Shown: positions 1-6,514 of the stretch, piece by piece
Numbering within the stretch: position 1 is the first letter of the stretch
How the letters are laid out: the number at the start of each line of letters is the position of its first letter
NCBI GenBank assembly: GCA_029256665.1
Contig: JAQSXN010000221.1
Location: forward strand, 1-6,783
DNA length: 6,783 bases
Direction of reading: 5' to 3'
Source: Paenibacillus sp.
GTDB taxonomy: Bacteria; Bacillota; Bacilli; Paenibacillales; Paenibacillaceae
Translations under genes and position numbers: made by a program
The notes under the pieces: model-generated
The model's database searches: none
What the model saw: only the letters and a program-made list of their open reading frames with translations
Told to the model about the DNA's origin: nothing

Positions 1-1485
1 GCGGTCAATCCAGAGGCGCTGGCGGCTCCAGCGCAACTGCAAGCTGCAAGCAAAGGCGCGAGCAGCCTGGCATTGAAGTGGTCGGCCGTCCAGGGCGCCG
101 ACGGTTACGAGGTTTTCGTGGATCGGAAGTATCTGGGCACGACTTCGGACACCTCTTATAACGTGCAGGGCTTGCAGCCAAGCACAAGTTATTCCATCTA
201 CGTGCTCGCCGTGTCCAAGGTTGGGGAGAGTATCGACGAAGTGTCGCCGGCCAGCATTTTGAACGTCGCGACGGAGGGCTTGGCCGCTTACGTGCCGCCG
301 CAGATCAAAAACAAGGATGAACTGGACGCCGCGGTATCCCGAGAAAACGGCAAACTGACGATTTCGGTGACGGAAGCTGCTGCTTTGAACACGATCAAGG
401 CCCATGATTCCGCGGACTTCATTATTACTGCCGACGTTAACGCGGATAGCATCGACATCCTGCTGCCGGATGCCGTAGCGGCAGCTCTTGCGGCCAAGGG
501 AGGAGACGGCCGGCTATCCGTGATTTGGGGCCATGTGACGTACGTGATTCCTGCCGGAGCGCTTGACCGGGGTACGGATATCCGCATCTCCATCGCTCCT
601 CCAGGGGACGAAGTTACGGAAGAGCTTGGGGAGCGAGCGGACGCCGCGGAATTGACGTTGCTGGCGGATCCGCTGGACTTCCGGATCTCCGGGCGCGCCG
701 AAGATGGCAGCTACGAGGATATCAGCGACTTCGAGGGTCTTTTGTTGCATCGGATCTTCACGCTCAGCGGCGAGGACGCGAAGCAGGACCGGCTGATCGG
801 CGTCATCTATTTGCCGGACAGCGGAGAATTCCGCCCCGTCGCAAGCACTGCTACGGAGCAGCAAAACGGCACGGTCAAGATCGAACTGATTCGCGACGGC
901 AACAGCATCTATTCCGTTGCTACGACCGACTTCTCGTTCCATGACATCGAGTTGGATTGGGCTCGGGATGCCATCGAGCTTGCTACGGCGAGTCTGCTCG
1001 TCTCCGGCAAGAGCGCATCGGAATTCGGCGCTTCGGATGATATTACGCGCGCCGAATTCGTATCCATTATTACGAGGGCGCTCGGCATTCTGCCTAGTTA
1101 TGGCGGCAGCTCGTTCGCCGATGTCGATGGCGACACCGCGTTTGCGGGCGACATCGCCGCGGCGGCCGAGGCCGGCCTTATCACCGGCAAATCGGCAGAC
1201 GCGTTTGTTCCGGACGGCGCCATCACCCGGCAAGAGATGGCCGTCGTGCTCGGAAGGGCGCTCACGCTTTCCGGTCTGGCGAACGATGCGGACATCGCAA
1301 CGCTGGATCGCTTCGGCGACCGCGCGTCCATCAGCGCATACGCAAGACAATCCGCCGCATGGCTCGCGGAGCTTGGCATTCTGAAAGGCGTGTCTGCGTC
1401 GGCGTTCAGCCCGTCGACCAACGTCACGAAGGCGCAAGCGACCGTTGCGGTCATGCGTTTGCTGGAGAGCTTGCGGGGAGTGTAG
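1..1485 (+). CDS. FN3 and triple-SLH cell-surface protein, C-terminal part (5' partial)
   Basis: The reading frame is open from base 1 to the TAG at 1483-1485, giving 494 residues of a longer protein; its start and any catalytic domain lie outside the window. Residues about 10-91 form a fibronectin type III module (Pro-rich start, 'LKWSAVQGADGYEV', then 'PSTSYSIYV'). Residues about 95-310 form a beta-rich module ending in a 'GNSIYSV' strand, an arrangement often found just before SLH repeats in Paenibacillus surface proteins. Three SLH repeats follow at about 314-365, 373-430 and 437-494. Their signature motifs are TRAE (349-352), TRQE (409-412) and a degenerate TKAQ (476-479). SLH triplets bind pyruvylated secondary cell-wall polymer, so the protein should be held on the outer wall surface. 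A TTG at 73 could be read as a start, but it falls inside the FN3 fold and has no ribosome-binding site, so the gene is 5'-truncated by the window. The enzymatic role of the full protein cannot be told from here. Confidence 0.93.
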   Translation, partial: AVNPEALAAPAQLQAASKGASSLALKWSAVQGADGYEVFVDRKYLGTTSDTSYNVQGLQPSTSYSIYVLAVSKVGESIDEVSPASILNVATEGLAAYVPPQIKNKDELDAAVSRENGKLTISVTEAAALNTIKAHDSADFIITADVNADSIDILLPDAVAAALAAKGGDGRLSVIWGHVTYVIPAGALDRGTDIRISIAPPGDEVTEELGERADAAELTLLADPLDFRISGRAEDGSYEDISDFEGLLLHRIFTLSGEDAKQDRLIGVIYLPDSGEFRPVASTATEQQNGTVKIELIRDGNSIYSVATTDFSFHDIELDWARDAIELATASLLVSGKSASEFGASDDITRAEFVSIITRALGILPSYGGSSFADVDGDTAFAGDIAAAAEAGLITGKSADAFVPDGAITRQEMAVVLGRALTLSGLANDADIATLDRFGDRASISAYARQSAAWLAELGILKGVSASAFSPSTNVTKAQATVAVMRLLESLRGV

Positions 1486-1545
1486 GAGCATCATTCAAAG
1501 GGGTCTTTGTCGACCCGAGATGTCGAAGTAACGGCAAGTTCGCCA

Positions 1546-1584
1546 AAAAGGATGGTTGGGCCCTTCGGAGGCCCGCCATCCTTT
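1546..1584. terminator. Bidirectional intrinsic terminator between convergent genes
   Basis: An A/T-flanked hairpin lies 60 bp after the SLH gene stop and just beyond the regulator's stop on the other strand. AAAGGATGG (1547-1555) pairs with CCATCCTTT (1576-1584). The inner GGGCC (1558-1562) pairs with GGCCC (1570-1574), with a T-G wobble plus one bulged T between the arms. The tip is C(TTCG)G, the very stable UUCG tetraloop. On the minus strand the stem runs into five T residues (complement of 1545-1549), so it is a good terminator for the kinase-regulator operon. On the plus strand only three T residues follow, so it is weaker there. An outer inverted repeat, AACGGCAA (1530-1537) with TTGCCGTT (1583-1590), could extend or compete with the stem. 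Confidence 0.8.
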
Positions 1585-1589
1585 GCCGT

Positions 1590-3164
1590 TTATTCGGTTG
1601 TTGCCTGCTTCTTTCGGTATTCCGCAGGCGTGATTCCCGTCTCCTTTTTGAACACCTTGTAGAAATATTTGGCGTTCTCGTAACCGATCATGCCCGCAAT
1701 CCGATCGATTCGATATTTCGTGGAGGACAACAGTTGCTTCCCCCGCTCGATCCGCAGCCGCTTCAGATAATCTTGGAACGTCTCGCCCATGCTCTCCTTG
1801 AACACCATGCTCAAGTAAACAGGATGCAGGAAAAATCGTTCCGCGACCTCCTCTAACCGAATCGGCCGCGTATAACGCAAGTCGATGTATTGCTTGATTT
1901 GTCCGATCTGCCCCGCCGCCGTCGACGTTGCTGCAAGCGCATGCTCGGCTGCCGTTCGAACCATCGTCGCGAACTGGCGTTCCAGCTCGGCCGGATTCGC
2001 CGCATGCCTCACGGCTTCTAGCAATCCTCTCATATCGTCCTCTGATTCTTCCGTTTCCTCCAGGCCGAGCCGTTGCTCCATGTCGTGCGCAAGCTGGCCG
2101 CAATATTGCCTCGCTTGGGCGAAGGTCGCCCCTTCCGCGCTTCGGATATGGTCGAACAGCTCGCACGTCAAATGAACGGCTTGCTTGACATGGCCCGCTT
2201 CGATTTCGTACAACAGATCGTCGCGGCCGGACCAGCTCCAATCCGCCTTCTTCGCGACCGTGCCGCTCGCCTGCAGCAGCCCCGTCCACTGCCGGAAAGG
2301 CTGATGCGCAAGAACCCCCGCCGCCTCGCGGTAAGCGGCGCGAAGCTCCTCCGGCTTGCCGTGCGTCCGGCTGACCGCGGCGACAGCTTGCCCGCCGAGC
2401 CGCGCGACTTCATCTACCGCTTGACGCAGCGCGGCGCAAGCCGTCTTGGCGGCTCCCGTCTCGCAACCGACGATTAGCACCGCCATATCCGTCCTTTCGG
2501 GGTGGGGGAGTCGAACGACTCCCGCCGCGAGCAGCCTTTCGGCTGATCTCGCATTCGCCCATGCCGCGCCCCTTTCGGCCGGAAGCAGGTCGGCCGTGCC
2601 CTCAGCCACGTAGAGCAGTCCGGCGGCGAACGAGTGCGCCGCCAGCAACGCCTTAATGGAATCGGAACGATATTGCCCCGGCAGCAGCGGAGCCCGCTCG
2701 TCCGCGCCTCCTCTGCACAACCAGACGGACAGCCGTTCCAGCTCCGCAGCCAGCTCATGGTCCCGATCGGCGCGCCGTCTGTTCTCCTTCTCTCTATGGA
2801 ATGCGATAGCCTTCCGCAGCGCGGCACTCAACTCGTTGTTGTCGAATGGCTTCAGAATGTAATCGATGACATTGGTCGCGATCGCTTCACGGGTATATTC
2901 GAAGTCCGAAAAACCGCTGATGACAATCAGTCCCGTTTCCGGCCTTCGTTCGGATAACGCGCGCAGCAGGGACACTCCGTCCATCGCGGGCATCCGCATA
3001 TCGGTCAATACGATATCCGGGTTTTCGCGCAGCGTAAGTTCAAGTCCTTCTTCTCCATCCTCCGCCTCCCCGACCCAGGCAAGCGGCAGATCGAGCGATG
3101 CGATTTTTTTGACGATAGCCCTGCGGATAAGCGCCTCGTCGTCGATCACGACATATCTGTACAT
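1590..3164 (-). CDS. AraC-family two-component response regulator (YesN type)
   Basis: This 524-residue cytoplasmic DNA-binding regulator is the partner of the kinase encoded just upstream. Residues 1-120 are a receiver domain: acidic pocket D8, D9, phospho-acceptor D55 in 'LTDMRMP', switch Ser83 in 'VISGFSDF', and Lys105 in 'LKPF'. A poorly conserved linker region of about 290 residues follows. Residues about 418-524 are a double helix-turn-helix AraC domain, with 'IRLEEVAERFFLHPVYLS' as the first HTH and 'IDRIAGMIGYENAKYFYKVFKK' regions ending in 'ETGITPAEYR'. The start is the ATG at 3164, because AGGGGAG (complement of 3174-3180) lies 9 nt upstream of it. The frame could begin 9 codons earlier at a TTG (3191), but that would place the ribosome-binding site inside the gene. 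It follows the kinase stop by 70 bp of GC-rich DNA with no evident promoter or terminator, so cotranscription is likely. YesN-type regulators usually activate nearby carbohydrate transport or hydrolase genes; the target here is inferred. Confidence 0.93.
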   Translation of the reverse strand: MYRYVVIDDEALIRRAIVKKIASLDLPLAWVGEAEDGEEGLELTLRENPDIVLTDMRMPAMDGVSLLRALSERRPETGLIVISGFSDFEYTREAIATNVIDYILKPFDNNELSAALRKAIAFHREKENRRRADRDHELAAELERLSVWLCRGGADERAPLLPGQYRSDSIKALLAAHSFAAGLLYVAEGTADLLPAERGAAWANARSAERLLAAGVVRLPHPERTDMAVLIVGCETGAAKTACAALRQAVDEVARLGGQAVAAVSRTHGKPEELRAAYREAAGVLAHQPFRQWTGLLQASGTVAKKADWSWSGRDDLLYEIEAGHVKQAVHLTCELFDHIRSAEGATFAQARQYCGQLAHDMEQRLGLEETEESEDDMRGLLEAVRHAANPAELERQFATMVRTAAEHALAATSTAAGQIGQIKQYIDLRYTRPIRLEEVAERFFLHPVYLSMVFKESMGETFQDYLKRLRIERGKQLLSSTKYRIDRIAGMIGYENAKYFYKVFKKETGITPAEYRKKQATTE

Positions 3165-3173
3165 GTGTCCGTT

Positions 3174-3180
3174 CTCCCCT
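3174..3180 (-). promoter_or_regulatory. Ribosome-binding site deciding the regulator start
   Basis: On the minus strand AGGGGAG stands 9 nt before the ATG at 3164. Its position supports that ATG over the upstream in-frame TTG at 3191. Confidence 0.7.
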
Positions 3181-3234
3181 TCCCGCTGCAAGTCGGGCCT
3201 CGCTGTCCAAGAGCGCCGGCAGCCGCCCCGCCCG

Positions 3235-5034
3235 TCATTTCATTGTCTGCTCCGTTCGGGCGGCAGGTAAGCGAAGACGTATGGTCGCCCCCTCGCCCTC
3301 TCCCTCGCTAAATGCTTCGATTCCATACGGCTTCCCGTAAAATAGCGTGATGCGCGCATGCACGTTGTAGATTCCGATGGAACGGCTGTCGCCGGACTCC
3401 GCGCCAAGCTGTTCGAACGCCGGCGGGCTGTCCAGCATCTCCCTCAGGCGAGCGAGCTTGGACTCGACGATGCCGACTCCGTCGTCGGCTACCTCGATCC
3501 ACGTACCGCTCTCATCTACCCCGGCCGAGATCCGCACGGTGCCTCTGCCCTTCTTGGCCTCAAGGCCGTGGTATACCGCGTTCTCCACGATGGGCTGCAG
3601 CAGCAGCTTCAGCATCGTCGTATTCTCCAACCCCGGGAGGATGTCGAGCTCCCAGCCGATCTTGTCCCCGTAGCGGTACGATTGGATGCGCATATAATTG
3701 CCGACATGCTCCAGCTCCTCTCGCAAGGTAACCTCGTCGCGGTTCAGCTTGATGCTGTAGCGGAACATGTCCCCGAGCGCCTTGGACATCTCCGCGATGC
3801 TGTCAACATCCTCGAGTTCCGCGATGCTGTTGATCGTCGCCAGCGTGTTAAATAGAAAATGCGAGTTGATCTGCGCCTCCAGCGCCTTCATCTTGGCGGA
3901 CATGGCGATGAATTGGCTGTGGTAGCGTTCGTGGATTAACGTATCGATTTTCTTCAGCATGTTGGCATATTGCCCGTATAGGATGCCGATCTCGTCCGTG
4001 CGGGATTCGTACCGATCAAGGCTGCCCTGCGGCTGCAAGCCCTTATCGTAGTTTTTCATCAGCACGGCAATCCGGCTGACCGGCTTCGAGAACGCGTTGG
4101 CGATCCAGAGCGACAAAGCGACGGCGACAATGGACCAGCATGCGCCGAAACCGATCGCGAACGTTCGGGTCGATTGGACCTGCATCGTTACGGAAGCCAG
4201 CGAGACAGAGATCACCATGCGCCAGTCGTAACCGGAAAACGTGTCGTACACGTACAGCCTGTCGCTCAGCTTGTTGACTAAGGCGCCGCTTGGCTCCTCC
4301 GGGACGAAAGGCGAGACTTCGCCCGCCTCGGTTCCGAACAGTTTGTCGCCATTCGCGCTTAACACGGTGATCCGCTGGTCGTTCAGCACGTCGTTCTTCA
4401 GCTCATCGAACAATTTCGCGCCGCAGTTGATCAGCAGCACCCCGATCCGCTCCTTCGTCTTCGGATTGTAGAGCGCCCGGGAGAACGTGATGGACATCTT
4501 GTCGGGCAGCAGAAATTCTTGAAACGCCATCTCGCCGACGTACATTCCGCCCTGCCGCTCCAGCGTGCGCTTATACCAGTCCGAATCGAAAGGCGCATAC
4601 CCGATCTGCAGCTCCGAGCCCTTGGTGCTCGTGAAGACGGTTCCGTCCTCCGCAAACAAATACAAGCCCTCGATATAATCGTGGCTAAGCAACAAGCTCT
4701 CCGTTGCCGAGCGGAAATCCCGCTCGTTGCGCAGCCGGTCGTAACCGCTCGTCGATCCGGCAGTAACGTAATGCTTAAGGAACGACAATGAAGCATCCGA
4801 CCCCGCCGTCTGCTGGTAGGCGATGTATTCCGACACCCGGACAATCTCCTCCAATTGGTTGGACATGCGGATCATTGCCCGTTCCAGCACGTTGGCCGAC
4901 ACCTCCTGAACCTGCCGCTCGACCAGCGAGGCGTAGTTTCTAGAGGTGACGACGACCACGATCACGATCGGAATGAGCGAGATGAGCAGCAGCGCGACCA
5001 ACAGCCGATTTTTGAGTCCCCAAGCAAATTTCAT
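3235..5034 (-). CDS. Sensor histidine kinase, YesM type (Cache-like ectodomain, HAMP, His_kinase, HATPase_c)
   Basis: This 599-residue membrane kinase has a first transmembrane helix at about 10-29. An extracellular region of some 260 residues follows, with Cache-like features such as 'SDWYKRTLE' and a following 'GVLLINCG' strand. The second helix is at about 291-313, then a HAMP linker (about 314-370) and the His_kinase/HATPase core. The phospho-acceptor is His392 in 'QINSHFLFNTL'. ATP-site motifs are Asn485 in 'LLQPIVENAVYHG', 'DDGVGI' (517-522), 'SIGIYNV' (552-558) and 'GEGEGATIRL' near the C-terminus. The family H-box normally reads N-P-H-F; here the proline is Ser391. I chose the ATG at 5034 because GGAGA lies 9 nt upstream and the TACAAT box sits between it and the alternative ATG at 5079. 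Starting at 5079 would add 15 residues before the membrane helix and has no Shine-Dalgarno site. It heads an operon with the regulator and is divergent from the solute-binding protein, which suggests sugar sensing; the ligand is unknown. Confidence 0.93.
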   Translation of the reverse strand: MKFAWGLKNRLLVALLLISLIPIVIVVVVTSRNYASLVERQVQEVSANVLERAMIRMSNQLEEIVRVSEYIAYQQTAGSDASLSFLKHYVTAGSTSGYDRLRNERDFRSATESLLLSHDYIEGLYLFAEDGTVFTSTKGSELQIGYAPFDSDWYKRTLERQGGMYVGEMAFQEFLLPDKMSITFSRALYNPKTKERIGVLLINCGAKLFDELKNDVLNDQRITVLSANGDKLFGTEAGEVSPFVPEEPSGALVNKLSDRLYVYDTFSGYDWRMVISVSLASVTMQVQSTRTFAIGFGACWSIVAVALSLWIANAFSKPVSRIAVLMKNYDKGLQPQGSLDRYESRTDEIGILYGQYANMLKKIDTLIHERYHSQFIAMSAKMKALEAQINSHFLFNTLATINSIAELEDVDSIAEMSKALGDMFRYSIKLNRDEVTLREELEHVGNYMRIQSYRYGDKIGWELDILPGLENTTMLKLLLQPIVENAVYHGLEAKKGRGTVRISAGVDESGTWIEVADDGVGIVESKLARLREMLDSPPAFEQLGAESGDSRSIGIYNVHARITLFYGKPYGIEAFSEGEGEGATIRLRLPAARTEQTMK

Positions 5035-5043
5035 TGCGCGTAT

Positions 5044-5048
5044 TCTCC
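5044..5048 (-). promoter_or_regulatory. Ribosome-binding site of the kinase gene
   Basis: GGAGA on the minus strand lies 9 nt before the ATG at 5034 and supports that start. The same bases form the weak -35 position (TTCTCC, 5043-5048) of the opposing promoter, so the region is used on both strands. Confidence 0.6.
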
Positions 5049-5049
5049 G

Positions 5050-5063
5050 TGTAAGCGTTTTTT
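5050..5063. promoter_or_regulatory. Candidate catabolite-responsive element (cre)
   Basis: TGTAAGCGTTTTTT matches the Gram-positive CcpA consensus TGWAANCGNTNWCA everywhere except the final CA. It falls between the -35 and -10 of the plus-strand promoter and at the predicted start of the minus-strand transcript. A bound CcpA would therefore hinder both. The match is made from one strong half-site plus a T-run, so chance is possible. Confidence 0.35.
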
Positions 5064-5069
5064 TGTATA

Positions 5070-5078
5070 ATTGTAGCA
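5070..5078 (-). promoter_or_regulatory. Extended -10 promoter of the kinase-regulator operon
   Basis: On the minus strand the bases read TGCTACAAT, an extended -10 element (TGn followed by TAnnnT). No good -35 is visible at the usual spacing, which is common for extended -10 promoters. Initiation is expected near 5063-5064, about 29 nt before the ATG at 5034. Its -10 shares bases 5070-5071 with the TATAAT of the divergent promoter. Confidence 0.45.
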
Positions 5079-5092
5079 TAATTCGAGAAGCT

Positions 5093-5099
5093 GGGGTGA
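5093..5099 (+). promoter_or_regulatory. Ribosome-binding site fixing a TTG start
   Basis: GGGGTGA ends 5 nt before the TTG at 5105. It fixes the start of the lipoprotein gene at a TTG, since no in-frame ATG precedes the signal peptide except far upstream inside the opposing kinase gene. Confidence 0.7.
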
Positions 5100-5104
5100 A
5101 CGCG

Positions 5105-6448
5105 TTGCATATTCACAGATACCATACAGGCCTCGCCGCGTTGCTGCTTCTCTTGACCGCCGGCTGCAGCGGCAAAGAGACGGTTAGTCCGAACGAAGAA
5201 CCCCGAGTGTCCGTGCGTTACATGCATATGGGCGTAGCAGTCGATGCCGAAGAAAACAATCCTTACGTCATGCGGCAATTTCCCGCGGCCGTCGCGGAGC
5301 GGTTCCCCGGCATGGCGCTGGAATCCGAGATGCTGCCCGAAGATCCCTATACGAAGACGTTGCTCGTCCAGCTGTCGTCCGGCGAAGGACCCGACTTCTT
5401 CGAATGGTGGCCGATGCGCCAGCTGAGCGAGCTTGTGGCGGCGGGCTACCTGCAGGACTTGACGGGCATGGACATTCTGAAGCGGTTCACGCCCGACTCA
5501 CTGAAGGGCTTCACGGTCGACGGCAAGGTGTACGGCTTGCCAAAGGGGCTTAGCATAATGGCAACTTGGTACAACAAGGAGTTATTCAAGCAGCACGGCA
5601 TCTCCTCCTTCCCGTCGGACTGGCCTTCCTTTCTCGTTGCGTGCGAGACGCTCAAGCAGGCGGGCGTCACGCCCATCGTCATGCCGGACGGGGATCGCTG
5701 GTTCATCCAGTTCGGCCTCTATCAGCTGGCCGCCTCCATCGTCTATGCCGAGCATCCCGACTTCGACAAGGAGCTTCTGGCAGGATCGCGCACGTTCACG
5801 GATTCCCCTTGGCGGGAAGCTCTGATCAAATACAAGACGCTCTACGACAAAGGCTACGTCGCGGCCGGTTCGCTCGACATCGGGGCAGCGCAGGCGGCGG
5901 CTCTGTTCAACGAAGGAAAAGCGGCGATGATGTTCAACGGCAATTGGGATTACGGCCGGCTGACGGAGGACGGCGAGAACGGGACGGGGACCGGCAACAC
6001 CGTCGGAGCAGGCGGCGACTCCGCAAGGGATGGAGCAACCGCGTTCGAGCGGGGCTTTATGCCTCTGCCGGGCAACGAACAAGGCGAGCCTTTGCTTCTG
6101 TCCGTCGGCCCGGCGGGCGGTACGGTGGTTAACGCCAATACTCGCCATTTATCCGAAGTGCTGGACATTCTTGCCTACCAGTTCGACCCGGAATCCAAGC
6201 TGTATGCGCTGTACAAGCAAAATTACGACGTATTCCCGATGTACAAGGGCGAGGATCTCGGCATTCCCGTGTTCGACGATTACACGATGCTAATGAATGA
6301 GCACGACTCCGTCTACTTCAGCAACCAGGCCTGGCCCGTGGGCGTGGCGGACGCCTTGTGCCGCGGCTTCCAGGACTGGATCGCAGGCCACGGAACGGTC
6401 GACGACATTCTTGCCGCGATGGACGAACGGCTGGAGGCGCTGCGTTAA
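5105..6448 (+). CDS. Extracellular solute-binding lipoprotein (ABC sugar-transporter type)
   Basis: This 447-residue protein begins at a TTG codon with a good ribosome-binding site 5 nt upstream. The N-terminus is a type II signal peptide: short His/Arg n-region, Leu-rich core, then lipobox L-T-A-G-C with the lipid-bearing Cys21. The mature part has the usual family 1 solute-binding pattern: a 'VSVRYMHMG' first strand, 'QLSSGEGPDFFEWW', 'DGKVYGLPKGLSIMATWYNKE' regions, 'EGKAAMMFNGNWDYG', 'GFMPLPG' and a Trp-rich C-terminal half. Such proteins bind oligosaccharides outside the membrane and hand them to MalF/MalG-like permeases. No permease gene follows before the next transcription unit, so it may use permeases encoded elsewhere or act as a ligand-binding partner of the divergent kinase. 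A Gly-rich stretch of about 20 residues (near 290-312) is inserted between the 'NGNWDYG' and 'GFMPLPG' elements. The ligand cannot be predicted. Confidence 0.92.
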   Translation: MHIHRYHTGLAALLLLLTAGCSGKETVSPNEEPRVSVRYMHMGVAVDAEENNPYVMRQFPAAVAERFPGMALESEMLPEDPYTKTLLVQLSSGEGPDFFEWWPMRQLSELVAAGYLQDLTGMDILKRFTPDSLKGFTVDGKVYGLPKGLSIMATWYNKELFKQHGISSFPSDWPSFLVACETLKQAGVTPIVMPDGDRWFIQFGLYQLAASIVYAEHPDFDKELLAGSRTFTDSPWREALIKYKTLYDKGYVAAGSLDIGAAQAAALFNEGKAAMMFNGNWDYGRLTEDGENGTGTGNTVGAGGDSARDGATAFERGFMPLPGNEQGEPLLLSVGPAGGTVVNANTRHLSEVLDILAYQFDPESKLYALYKQNYDVFPMYKGEDLGIPVFDDYTMLMNEHDSVYFSNQAWPVGVADALCRGFQDWIAGHGTVDDILAAMDERLEALR

Positions 6449-6467
6449 GATCGTGGCCAAGCATGCC

Positions 6468-6503
6468 AGTAGACCGCAACGTCTTAAAATAGTAGACCGG
6501 AAC
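6468..6503 (+). repeat. Pair of 13-bp direct repeats, candidate operator for the AraC-type regulator
   Basis: AGTAGACCGCAAC (6468-6480) and AGTAGACCGGAAC (6491-6503) match at 12 of 13 bases and start 23 bp apart, about two helical turns. The downstream copy ends 5 bp before the TATAAT at 6509. Tandem half-sites about two turns apart next to a promoter lacking a good -35 are the classic layout for AraC-family activators. Binding by the regulator encoded at 1590-3164 is an inference. Confidence 0.55.
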
Positions 6504-6508
6504 CCTCC

Positions 6509-6514
6509 TATAAT
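6509..6514 (+). promoter_or_regulatory. -10 box of a probable promoter for the gene at 6584
   Basis: A perfect TATAAT lies 69 bp before the ATG at 6584. The -35 position (about 6486-6491) reads AAAATA and does not resemble TTGACA. Together with the adjacent direct repeats this suggests an activator-dependent promoter initiating near 6521. It abuts the terminator stem, so it could also be a chance match. Confidence 0.5.

Larger units (their letters stand above)
5043..5071 (+). promoter_or_regulatory. Sigma-A-like promoter of the solute-binding protein gene
   Basis: A perfect -10 hexamer TATAAT is at 5066-5071. With a 17 bp spacer the -35 position (5043-5048) reads TTCTCC, matching TTGACA at only three of six bases, so an activator may be needed. 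Initiation is expected near 5078, giving a leader of about 27 nt before the TTG start at 5105. Confidence 0.55.

Noticed and set aside
514..1494. Long minus-strand open frame opposite the SLH gene
   Set aside because: Arg-rich, low-complexity translation typical of the complement of a GC-rich gene. It has no recognisable domain, and the plus strand there is clearly FN3/SLH coding.
1495..2289. Minus-strand open frame of 264 codons overlapping the regulator gene in another frame
   Set aside because: Its translation is a frame-shifted shadow of the regulator, whose AraC domain is intact in the true frame.
3165..3234. Possible promoter or attenuator between kinase and regulator
   Set aside because: The 70 bp are GC-rich with only short inverted repeats (CGGGC with GCCCG), no -10-like box and no T-run. 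Simple cotranscription is the better reading.
5058..5064. T-run in the divergent intergenic region as a terminator
   Set aside because: No stem precedes the T-run on the plus strand and none precedes the A-run on the minus strand. It fits better as part of a promoter spacer.
5035..5079. Alternative kinase start at the ATG at 5079
   Set aside because: It lies upstream of or inside the predicted minus-strand promoter, lacks a Shine-Dalgarno site and adds 15 residues before the membrane helix. The ATG at 5034 has GGAGA at 9 nt.
4946..5104. Upstream extension of the solute-binding protein frame to 4946
   Set aside because: It would overlap the opposing kinase gene, has no ribosome-binding site and would bury the lipoprotein signal peptide. 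The TTG at 5105 with GGGGTGA upstream is the real start.
5566..6148. Open frames of 188 codons on both strands inside the solute-binding protein gene
   Set aside because: Arg/Gly/Ser-rich shadow translations without ribosome-binding sites. The conserved solute-binding protein occupies the region.
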